Shown: positions 1-6,387 of the stretch, piece after piece
How positions within the stretch are numbered: the stretch's first letter is position 1
How the letters are laid out: each line of letters starts with the position of its first letter
DNA from: CAYREE01 sp964423225
Lineage (GTDB): Archaea; Altiarchaeota; Altiarchaeia; IMC4; SCGC-AAA252-I15
Assembly: GCA_964423225.1 (NCBI GenBank)
Contig: CAYREE010000041.1
Coordinates: forward strand, 1 to 16,083
Length of the DNA: 16,083 nucleotides
Direction: 5' to 3'
Notes under the pieces: model-generated
Database searches by the model: none
What the model saw: only the letters and a program-made list of their open reading frames with translations
What the model was told of the DNA's origin: nothing
Program-made: the position numbers and the translations under genes

Positions 1-942
1 CCTAGCACCCCACATAACATTTGCCTGGGGATCAAATTCATTCGTTAAAAGCTCTCCAACCGCATTCGCCTCGCCAATAGTCATATCCGGACCACCCGTA
101 ATATGTATCAGCGCACCATCAGCACCCTTATAATCAACATCTAATAAGGGATGGTCAAGCGTATTTCGAACAGCCATCTCCACTTTATCAGGTCCATCCC
201 CATCACCAACACTGATGACAGACACATTCCCTCCACCAAGCACAGCCTTAATATCCGCAAAATCAAGGTTTACAAGACTCGGCTCCTTAATAGTCTCAGT
301 AATGCCTTTAACAGCCCTTGAAACAATCTCATCAGCAACCAGAAATGCCTTATCTATCGGAAGATTTGGAACATATTCAACAAGCTTATTATTATCGATT
401 ACAACCACAGTATCCGCAACCTTCCTAAGCCGCTCAATACCTTCCCGGGCCTTCTTAAGCCTTGATCGTTCAAGCTTGAACGGGAATGTGACAATACCTA
501 CAACTATCGCACCGACTTCCTTGGCTGCATCTGCGATAACTGCTGATGAACCTGTACCAGTTCCACCACCCATGCCTGCAGTAAGGAATACTAGATGACT
601 GCCTTCCAAGAGATTGACTATCTCGCTCTTGCTTGCTTCTGCAGACTTCATACCTATCTCAGGGAATCCACCAGCACCAAGACCTCTCGTCATCTTTGCG
701 CCGATTAAGACTTTTGTTATCCGTTCATCCAGTTTTTTAAGATCCTGACTATCAGTATTACAAGCCATAAGCTCAGCACCAGAAACACCTATCCGGCAGA
801 GCCTATTGACTGTGTTTCCACCGCCTCCGCCAGCACCAACAACACAAATCTTCAGACGACTCGCATCATCGTATATATCATTATTTTGGTTTTCGAAAAC
901 TGACCCTGAACCAGGTCTAAAAAAAGTCTCATTATTTCTCAT
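1..942 (-). CDS. ftsZ: Cell division GTPase FtsZ (FtsZ2-like), C-terminus cut by window edge
   Basis: Tubulin-like GTPase that polymerises into the division ring at mid-cell. The first 314 codons are present and the frame is open to the window edge; archaeal FtsZ is usually about 360-390 residues, so the C-terminal tail is missing. Visible are the glycine-rich nucleotide loop GAGGGGGN (residues 36-43), the tubulin signature GGGTGTG (125-131) and the synergy loop NLDFAD (225-230) that completes the GTPase site of the next subunit. Phrases such as GLGAGG, DNNKLVEYVPNLPI and HPLLDVDYKGA resemble the archaeal FtsZ2 subfamily more than FtsZ1 as I remember them. The start is ATG at 942, preceded by AGGTG nine bases upstream. 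An acidic, Asn-rich extension of about 28 residues precedes the core. Very confident of the family, less of the subfamily. Confidence 0.97.
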   Translation of the reverse strand, partial: MRNNETFFRPGSGSVFENQNNDIYDDASRLKICVVGAGGGGGNTVNRLCRIGVSGAELMACNTDSQDLKKLDERITKVLIGAKMTRGLGAGGFPEIGMKSAEASKSEIVNLLEGSHLVFLTAGMGGGTGTGSSAVIADAAKEVGAIVVGIVTFPFKLERSRLKKAREGIERLRKVADTVVVIDNNKLVEYVPNLPIDKAFLVADEIVSRAVKGITETIKEPSLVNLDFADIKAVLGGGNVSVISVGDGDGPDKVEMAVRNTLDHPLLDVDYKGADGALIHITGGPDMTIGEANAVGELLTNEFDPQANVMWGAR

Positions 943-1010
943 ATGGGATAACACCTATGTTAAAAAAAACCAACCTCAGTAAATCATTAGTTGAGACACA
1001 TATATAAACA
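943..1010 (-). promoter_or_regulatory. ftsZ promoter and leader: TATA box and Shine-Dalgarno
   Basis: Read on the minus strand, TTTATATA (1008-1001) is a good archaeal TATA box. The usual spacing of about 25 bases puts the transcript start near 978, giving a leader of about 35 bases. An AGGTG Shine-Dalgarno lies nine bases ahead of the ATG. The box begins just past the stop of the upstream small gene (TGA at 1023-1021), so ftsZ can be transcribed on its own. No factor B recognition element was confirmed. Confidence 0.6.
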
Positions 1011-1020
1011 ATATACAAGT

Positions 1021-1272
1021 TCAGGTAAAATCGCCTATTGTCCTCTGAATCTCATTTTCAGAGCATACACTACAATATCGCATACCCTGTGAAAGAGCTT
1101 CTTCTTTTCGTTTATAGTAGACCTTGTTATCCTCGAAAATACTCTCCATGAACTGGCATTTTGAACAAGTATTATGAAATAGTTTGTCACGCGAGTTTAC
1201 ACTGGCAACAAACATGCCCTTAGACTGGACCAAACATCTTAAATATCCTAGTATTCTAGTTAACAATGCCAT
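1021..1272 (-). CDS. Small protein with Ada-type zinc-binding domain
   Basis: A protein of 83 residues. The stretch VASVNSRDKLFH followed by C, then YYKRKEEALSQGMRYCSVC, fits the Ada-like metal-binding domain pattern (vaSknsdkyH..C...i..eN.vyf.s.eeA...GyrpC..C) seen in Ada methyltransferases, nucleases and small stand-alone archaeal proteins. The usual zinc ligands are Cys or His; here CSKC and CSVC supply four cysteines, with a His just before the first pair. The N-terminus is mildly hydrophobic and might be a short membrane or packing helix. I chose ATG at 1272 over the in-frame GTG at 1281 because GGGTGG lies five bases ahead of the ATG. It is co-directional with ftsZ but separated by the ftsZ promoter. 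The cellular role is unknown; DNA or RNA binding is possible but not shown. Confidence 0.72.
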   Translation of the reverse strand: MALLTRILGYLRCLVQSKGMFVASVNSRDKLFHNTCSKCQFMESIFEDNKVYYKRKEEALSQGMRYCSVCSENEIQRTIGDFT

Positions 1273-1325
1273 TAAATCCACCCGTTTAAACCAATAAAAA
1301 CAGAGATTTAAGAATACATGATATC

Positions 1326-1493
1326 CTATAATCCAGCCTTTGAAAGCCTTGTGGGTTTGATCGTCCTGGATGTTCCCGAAGGTAATATCCTGTCAATCAT
1401 ATTAGATAATTTCTTGAATAAACCGGATACTGTCCCTATACGTAGTATTTTAGCTAAGTAAAACACTATCTGGAATATTATTGCAGGCTCCAT
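1326..1493 (-). CDS. Hypothetical 55-residue basic protein with a short hydrophobic N-terminus
   Basis: The best support is the start region: GGTGATC (minus strand, 1504-1498), the full complement of the archaeal 16S 3' end, sits exactly four bases before ATG 1493. The peptide begins MEPAIIFQIVFYLAKILRIG, a short amphipathic or single membrane helix, and continues as a strongly basic tail with many K, R, S and T and almost no acidic residues. I do not recognise it. The stop of the preceding tiny ORF overlaps this SD, which suggests coupled translation. Possibilities are a small membrane protein, a toxin-like peptide or a chance ORF. The Ada-like gene follows 53 bases downstream. Confidence 0.45.
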   Translation of the reverse strand: MEPAIIFQIVFYLAKILRIGTVSGLFKKLSNMIDRILPSGTSRTIKPTRLSKAGL

Positions 1494-1499
1494 TTTTGA

Positions 1500-1574
1500 T
1501 CACCATGCTATTTTTGTTAGGCTCCAGATGTAAAACAGCATTTCTATCCCATGAAGTATGTCTTCTTTTTCCAC
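1500..1574 (-). CDS. Tiny candidate ORF (24 residues), coupled to the next one
   Basis: GTG at 1574 is preceded by AGGTGG with six bases of spacing (1586-1581). The peptide is acidic then hydrophobic (VEKEDILHGIEMLFYIWSLT...) and ends in Trp before TGA. The TGA lies inside the Shine-Dalgarno of the following 55-residue ORF, in the same reading frame. The frame is open further upstream to a GTG at 1634 (44 residues), but that start has no clear SD. It could be a leader peptide controlling the next ORF, a microprotein, or the remains of a longer gene. Unrecognised. Confidence 0.3.
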   Translation of the reverse strand: MEKEDILHGIEMLFYIWSLTKIAW

Positions 1575-1604
1575 CTCAATCCACCTCGAAAAGTTTTCCC
1601 AAGA

Positions 1605-1635
1605 TGTGAGTTTGGCGGATTGGCCAAGGCTCACA
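1605..1635. other. Strong imperfect hairpin, candidate RNA structure
   Basis: TGTGAG (1605-1610) pairs with CTCACA (1630-1635), and TTTGGC (1611-1616) with GCCAAG (1623-1628, one wobble pair). This gives a 12-bp stem with a single bulged G at 1629 and the six-base loop GGATTG. On the minus strand it lies about 85 bases past the kinase stop and 31 bases before the tiny ORF at 1574. It is not followed by a clear T-run, so a simple terminator is not obvious; a processed 3' end, a leader structure or a small RNA are alternatives. Confidence 0.4.
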
Positions 1636-1719
1636 AGCCCCCGTTATAATAATGACTATCCCTATGAATGAGTGTAGGGTGATAATAGGGTTAAAATTGT
1701 GTTAATAACGGATAACTTG

Positions 1720-4383
1720 TCAGACGGGAACAATTACAGTCACTCTAGTACCTTTCCCTAGAGTGCTTTTAATCTTCATGGAACCTCCATGCAAATCTAG
1801 AATCCGCTTACATATGGCTAAACCAAGACCAGTACCCTTATATTTACGACTTACAGAAGTATCGACTTGATAGAACATGCCCCCGATCTTACTTAATTCT
1901 TTTTTAGGGATGCCTATCCCGGTATCAGATACTATTAAATGGAGTTTTTTATCTTTTACACTCGCATTTATTTTTATTATCCCGTCATTAGGCGTGAATT
2001 TGATTGCATTATCTATTAGGTTGAATAATACTTGTTTGATTAGAATCGAATCTAATTTTATTTTTGGAGTTTTTTTCTTTATTGATATCTTGAGGGAAAT
2101 ATTTTTTTGTTTAATCATAGCTTGCATCTCTGACTTGACTGACTCAACAAGACGTCTGAAATCGATTGTATCTATATGTAGACTCATCTGTTCAGACTCG
2201 AATTTTGAAAGATGTAATAGTTTTTCGACAAGATTATTCAGACGGTCTATATTCCTGATTATTGAACCTAATTTGATTTTTTGTTGTTTGTTTACCGTCC
2301 CAATACTTCCATCAGACAAGACTTCAGCATATCCTTTAATTATCGCAAGTGGTGTTCTTACCTCGTGGGATGCTATTGATACAAAATCAGATTCCATTTT
2401 AGCCAATCTTTCAGCTGCTTCTTTAGCATGGATAATACGTTCGAATAAGACTTCTCTTTCAGTCACGTCACGGAACACGTATACAGCCTGTTTAACTTTT
2501 CCACTTGAATCTTTTAGGGGGTATGCTTTTACTTCATGATAGATTTTATGACCGTCTTCAATATGGTAATGTATGTCTTCTTTTGGTTCACCAGTTTTAA
2601 ACATATCCCTGAGTACGCAGTTCCTACATGATTTGCTATAATTGTGGATAACAGAAAAACAGTTCATTCCAGGAATGACTTCCCTTGAGTCTCTAAGACT
2701 TTGGATAAAAGCGTTGTTATGACTTATTATACGGTATTTTTTATCGATTACGACAATAGCTTCATCAATCCCGTTAATCACGGTCTCAAGATGCTCCTTC
2801 ACATTGAATATCTTATCTTCAAGTTTTGCTTGTTTTGTAACATCGTTTATGATGGCAAGTGATCCTGTGATCCGCTTCTTCTGTTTCAGTGGAACGATTT
2901 TTAACTGGCATATTAATTCCTTTCCCCACATTGAAGTATATCTTACACGAACTAGGTTTACGGGTTTTCCGTTTGACAAGACGTTTTTAAAAGCATCTGA
3001 TATACCATATTTCCTCATTGTGCGCAGCTTCAAGACATTAAAATCCTTTGTCTTTTTTTCTGACGGACTGCCCAGCATCTTAATCAATGCCTTATTCACG
3101 TTCGTGATATCGCCTTTAATATTGGTTGTGACTATCCCAACTGGAGCGTGATCGAGGATATATGTGAGAAACTCATTTAGCTGTGTTATCCTCATTAACG
3201 CATTCTTTTCATCAGTGATGTCAGATCCTATACTTAATACTCCCGTGATATGCCCTTTCTTGTTTTTTAGAACTGTATTATTCCAGCTAATCAATCTCTC
3301 ATCATTATTTTTAGTAATGATCGGATTTTCATGTGTTGAATGATCTATCATCTGATTTAAAACAGATCTGAATATCCGTGGGATGTCCTTTCTATCCTTC
3401 TTTGGGATGAATAATTTAAACCAGCTTTTACCAATTACCTCCTCTTTAGTATAACCTGTTAGCTTTTCCGAGAAATTATTGAACCGCATTATTTTACCAT
3501 GTTTATCAAGACTGATAATCATAACATTTGCAGTTTCAATAAGGTTCTCAGAGAAATCACGTGATTCCCTTAATTCATCCTGAGTCCTTATCAGTTCTGT
3601 GATATCTATACTCATTCCAGAGATGATACCATTATCAAGCACTGCACTTGAAAGAAGTGTTTTCACTTGCCTGTCTTTAGTATAGACGACTTTCACAAAA
3701 TTATCGACTTTCCCGTCTTTTTTTAACATCCTTAGAAAGACTTTGCGGTCCCCCTTGTTCTTGTACCTATCAATTACAGACTTTCCAACAAAATCATCTG
3801 GTGAATCATAGCCAAGCAGTGATGCATAAGCCGTATTAATGAATAAATAGTTACCGGCTATATCAGTCTTGTATATCCCCACTAGAGAATTGGCTACAAG
3901 TTGACGGTATTCCTGTTCTGATTTTTTCAGTTCATTCTCGGCTTTCAGACGTTCCATACGCCGTTTTATTTGATGTGAAATATCCTTTACTATAGCCTCT
4001 ACCACCTTTTCCCCAGAGATTGGATCTTTTGTTATAAACGAGTCGTGGATTACCCATCGATCCTTTCCTGAAAGAGTTTTGAAGTGATATTCAAAATTAT
4101 GTATCTCTCCATTTTTATTCGCAGCCCTACGAACAGTACCAGGTTCTTGAGTGTATATTAAAATGTCTTTTAAGAATTTGCCTATTAAATCTTTTGAAGA
4201 ACATTTCAAATCCAGTATATCAACCAAACCCTGATTAGCAAAAAGTATTCTACCTTCAGAATAAGTGTACCGGTATACTGCATCACCGGTAAAATCCACT
4301 AATCTCTGATATAATCCAATTGTCTCAGTCAGATAAGTTCTCTCCCCATCTCCGAAAATTGGTTTTGTTTTTTTTTCAGACAT
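1720..4383 (-). CDS. Soluble histidine kinase with five PAS domains
   Basis: Autophosphorylating sensor kinase of 887 residues without a membrane segment, so it senses in the cytoplasm. Five PAS modules are seen at roughly 22-137, 155-263, 273-391, 402-516 and 529-646, most ending in the D-I/V-T/S motif and short coiled linkers (for example 140-160). The dimerisation box is SHEVRTPL with phospho-acceptor His673. The ATPase part has the N box NLIDNAIKFTP (Asn788/792 region), G1 DTGIGIP (820-826) and G2 GTGLGL (850-855); it looks intact. PAS5 carries C575, C586 and C589, a possible metal or redox site. ATG 4383 has GTGGAG shortly upstream. It is the last gene of three, 33 bases after the response regulator, which is its likely partner. 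The ligands are unknown. Function as a kinase is firm. Confidence 0.96.
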   Translation of the reverse strand: MSEKKTKPIFGDGERTYLTETIGLYQRLVDFTGDAVYRYTYSEGRILFANQGLVDILDLKCSSKDLIGKFLKDILIYTQEPGTVRRAANKNGEIHNFEYHFKTLSGKDRWVIHDSFITKDPISGEKVVEAIVKDISHQIKRRMERLKAENELKKSEQEYRQLVANSLVGIYKTDIAGNYLFINTAYASLLGYDSPDDFVGKSVIDRYKNKGDRKVFLRMLKKDGKVDNFVKVVYTKDRQVKTLLSSAVLDNGIISGMSIDITELIRTQDELRESRDFSENLIETANVMIISLDKHGKIMRFNNFSEKLTGYTKEEVIGKSWFKLFIPKKDRKDIPRIFRSVLNQMIDHSTHENPIITKNNDERLISWNNTVLKNKKGHITGVLSIGSDITDEKNALMRITQLNEFLTYILDHAPVGIVTTNIKGDITNVNKALIKMLGSPSEKKTKDFNVLKLRTMRKYGISDAFKNVLSNGKPVNLVRVRYTSMWGKELICQLKIVPLKQKKRITGSLAIINDVTKQAKLEDKIFNVKEHLETVINGIDEAIVVIDKKYRIISHNNAFIQSLRDSREVIPGMNCFSVIHNYSKSCRNCVLRDMFKTGEPKEDIHYHIEDGHKIYHEVKAYPLKDSSGKVKQAVYVFRDVTEREVLFERIIHAKEAAERLAKMESDFVSIASHEVRTPLAIIKGYAEVLSDGSIGTVNKQQKIKLGSIIRNIDRLNNLVEKLLHLSKFESEQMSLHIDTIDFRRLVESVKSEMQAMIKQKNISLKISIKKKTPKIKLDSILIKQVLFNLIDNAIKFTPNDGIIKINASVKDKKLHLIVSDTGIGIPKKELSKIGGMFYQVDTSVSRKYKGTGLGLAICKRILDLHGGSMKIKSTLGKGTRVTVIVPV

Positions 4384-4416
4384 TATACTCCACGCATAAC
4401 TTGGAAATAATAGGTA

Positions 4417-4779
4417 TTAGGATAATACTTCCTTGATATGTTTTACTATCACCTTCTGATCGAATGGTTTTATCAGATAATCATCCACCACATCCTGTAA
4501 TCCAAATATTTCTACTCCAGGACCTTTCTCAACCGTTAACATTACTATCTTCACTTTTTTAGCGATTCCTATATCCTTTAGTTTTTGTAGTGTCTCCCAA
4601 CCACTCATCTCAGGCATTCGAATATCAAGGATTATAAGATCGTATTTTTCTTTCCTTGCTTTTTTCAAGCATTCACTTCCCGACTCAACAATATCAACAT
4701 CATAACCCTCTTTAACAAGGATTAGATCTAAAATATCAAGCATTTCAGGCTCGTCGTCAACAACGAGTATTTTTGCCAT
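4417..4779 (-). CDS. CheY-like single-domain response regulator
   Basis: A receiver domain of 120 residues and nothing else. The acidic pocket is D8/D9 (VVDDEP), the phospho-accepting residue is D52 (LILDIRMP context), the switch Thr is T82 and the conserved Lys is K104 (LIKPF). All key residues are present, so it should accept phosphate. It has no DNA-binding or enzymatic output domain and must act through a partner. The start is ATG 4779: GAGGTGAG (4794-4787) lies seven bases upstream. An in-frame TTG at 4803 would add eight residues but has less support. The stop of the DUF835 gene lies within this initiation region, four bases before the ATG, so translation is probably coupled. Neighbouring kinase and winged-helix protein are the natural candidates for input and output. 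Confidence 0.95.
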   Translation of the reverse strand: MAKILVVDDEPEMLDILDLILVKEGYDVDIVESGSECLKKARKEKYDLIILDIRMPEMSGWETLQKLKDIGIAKKVKIVMLTVEKGPGVEIFGLQDVVDDYLIKPFDQKVIVKHIKEVLS

Positions 4780-4783
4780 CTTT

Positions 4784-6262
4784 TTACTCACCTCTTGGCC
4801 CAACTGGGCTTCTTAATAGATTTCTACCCCGTTCTGTTACTTCCAGTAGTTTGAATTTTCCCTGTGTTATTATCTTTATTAATCCTTTGCCTTCCAGTAC
4901 ATGTATTCTCTTTCTGGCTGTTGTCTTTGTTATTGAGAAGTTTTTCGTGATGGTTTTGTATGAAGGCATCTTTCTGCGTTTGTTCTCATCATAGACATAT
5001 ACGAGTATCTCATATAAGGGCTCGTTTAGAATCATACTATCTGAAAAACTTACTTCCTGTAGTTCCTGTCGAATTAATGCAAGTTTTTCGCTGGATAATG
5101 TTGAATCATCTAGTGATACGAGTATAACAGAATCGCTTGACATGATCACATCGTTTAAGTCATGCAAGAATTTCAATGTTTTTTCAAACCCGTTTTCAGT
5201 GATTAGATAGTCGAATCTTTGGAGTATGATTATACAGTCTTTCTGACTTTCAATAAATTCCCGTGAGATTCGAAGCAGCCTCCTTAATTCATTTGGATGG
5301 ATAGTCTTCTCATCGGTCTCAGCCTTTGTCATCCATAATATTGGTGTAGTCCTAACATCATATTTTTGTCTTATATTACTTGGTGAGATTCGGGTAACTA
5401 TTAGCCCATAATATTTATGATTTATATGATCGAGGAATACATCAAAGCTCTTATCATTTGAGCTTTCTGTAATTAGATAACCGAATCCTCGGTCTAAACG
5501 GTATTTTTTAGGCTTATCTGTCTCCATTTCCTCGGAAGGCATTATTTTACCTCCTCTCACCCTTGCCTCGAGGATCAACATTATTACAATTAGTATAAGA
5601 AGCAGGTTTGCGAAACATTGTGTTAGTACTCCCATGAATCTTAGCCAATAATGCGCGTTTGTTCCAATCCCGTATATTATCCCATAATTTATGAATACCG
5701 GGTCAACCATTAGAAGTATTGAAGCTAATCTCGCGCTTGCATATGCAAGCATGTGATATTGAGGTATATATTTTTGGGTTATCTTGCCGATTGTAAGGAA
5801 TATAAATATCAGGATCGTGACCGAGATATTATAGGATATCATTACAAATACAAGGGGTAGAGATACCCGGTGAAATAGATAGGAGGTTAAAGGCATTATG
5901 AGACTTACAATCCATAAGGCTTCAATAACTGATTTTGTTTTTCCTGGTTTGATGCTCTGGAATTTTAATAGGTTTAGTGCAGCATAACCACCGATAATCA
6001 TCCCGGATAAAAGGATGAGGTTGACGATTAATATGTGTTCTGTTACAGGTAATCCATTTTCCCAGTATTCGTACGCGTGTTCAATGGGATAGAATAGGGC
6101 TAATAATGTCGCGATAAAAAATAGCTTCCATTTTGTCTTGAATCCAGTGTAAAATTCAATACAGTAAGCTAGGATTGTGAGCGTTAATAGCGGAAAACCC
6201 CAGGTGACAAAACCAAGAATATTCGTAATCGTCACAAGGATTGTATTTTCAGACAATATCAT
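4784..6262 (-). CDS. Seven-helix membrane protein with DUF835 and C-terminal winged helix
   Basis: About 492 residues. The first 240 hold roughly seven hydrophobic helices. A DUF835 domain follows at about 254-406, recognised from GYLITES, GLIVTRISP, TTPILWMT, and ITENGFEKTLKFLHDLND. The last 85 residues form a winged-helix unit: EPLYEILVYVYDENKRRKMP, then the recognition-helix region SITKTTARKRIHVLEGKGLI and a wing. DUF835 is an archaeal domain of unknown function, often on membrane proteins. The architecture suggests a membrane-tethered transcription regulator; that is inference. ATG 6262 is preferred over GTG 6271 because GGAGTGG precedes it. TTTATAC (6305-6299) about 40 bases upstream is a plausible TATA box. 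It heads the operon with the response regulator and kinase. Confidence 0.88.
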   Translation of the reverse strand: MILSENTILVTITNILGFVTWGFPLLTLTILAYCIEFYTGFKTKWKLFFIATLLALFYPIEHAYEYWENGLPVTEHILIVNLILLSGMIIGGYAALNLLKFQSIKPGKTKSVIEALWIVSLIMPLTSYLFHRVSLPLVFVMISYNISVTILIFIFLTIGKITQKYIPQYHMLAYASARLASILLMVDPVFINYGIIYGIGTNAHYWLRFMGVLTQCFANLLLILIVIMLILEARVRGGKIMPSEEMETDKPKKYRLDRGFGYLITESSNDKSFDVFLDHINHKYYGLIVTRISPSNIRQKYDVRTTPILWMTKAETDEKTIHPNELRRLLRISREFIESQKDCIIILQRFDYLITENGFEKTLKFLHDLNDVIMSSDSVILVSLDDSTLSSEKLALIRQELQEVSFSDSMILNEPLYEILVYVYDENKRRKMPSYKTITKNFSITKTTARKRIHVLEGKGLIKIITQGKFKLLEVTERGRNLLRSPVGPRGE

Positions 6263-6387
6263 CCAAACCACTCCAATTTAATCATTGGATAAAACAATGT
6301 ATAAATGACACTGTTTTAACACTGACCCTATTTTAACACAATAATATACAAAAATGCAGGTATCGCCACAATTTTGCTTTAATAATA
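6263..6387. promoter_or_regulatory. Divergent promoter region of the signalling operon and the subtilase gene
   Basis: Minus strand: TTTATAC at 6305-6299 with an SD-like GGAGTGG just ahead of ATG 6262. Plus strand: AATATAC at 6344-6350 lies about 42 bases before ATG 6388, and TTTAATAATA at 6378-6387 lies about 27 bases before the alternative ATG 6409. No Shine-Dalgarno precedes either subtilase start, so that message may be leaderless. The 9-bp direct repeat lies between the two promoters. Confidence 0.5.
6314..6339. repeat. Direct repeat TTTTAACAC, candidate operator
   Basis: TTTTAACAC occurs at 6314-6322 and 6331-6339, start-to-start distance 17 bases, between two divergent promoters. The second copy extends to TTAACACAAT, which recurs on the minus strand at 1705-1696 just past the end of the same operon. 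The winged helix encoded next door is an obvious candidate binder, but in AT-rich DNA chance is not excluded. Confidence 0.35.

Larger units (their letters stand above)
1282..1719. other. Gene-poor stretch between the kinase operon and the Ada-like gene
   Basis: No long ORF exists here on either strand. It holds two tiny minus-strand ORFs in tandem, a 31-base hairpin, an ATTATTATAA element on the minus strand (1653-1644) that could be a TATA box, and a copy of TTAACACAAT (minus strand, 1705-1696) that also occurs upstream of the DUF835 gene. I see no tRNA, C/D-box RNA or CRISPR. The minus strand just ahead of the Ada-like gene has AT-rich sequence (about 1313-1292) that may hold its promoter. 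Confidence 0.5.

Noticed and set aside
1326..1574. Single gene of about 80 codons read through an in-frame TGA (selenocysteine, recoding or recent nonsense mutation)
   Set aside because: The TGA overlaps a perfect GGTGATC ribosome site placed four bases before an ATG, which explains the arrangement as two coupled ORFs. TGA also ends the kinase, the Ada-like gene and one phosphodiesterase, so there is no sign of recoding.
1605..1635. tRNA gene in the intergenic hairpin
   Set aside because: Only one stem-loop forms; there is no T-arm GTTCRA-type sequence, no anticodon arm and no acceptor pairing around it.
1877..2539. 220-codon open frame on the plus strand antisense to the kinase
   Set aside because: It lies wholly within the well-supported kinase domain gene, has no recognisable motif, and its residues mirror the kinase codons.
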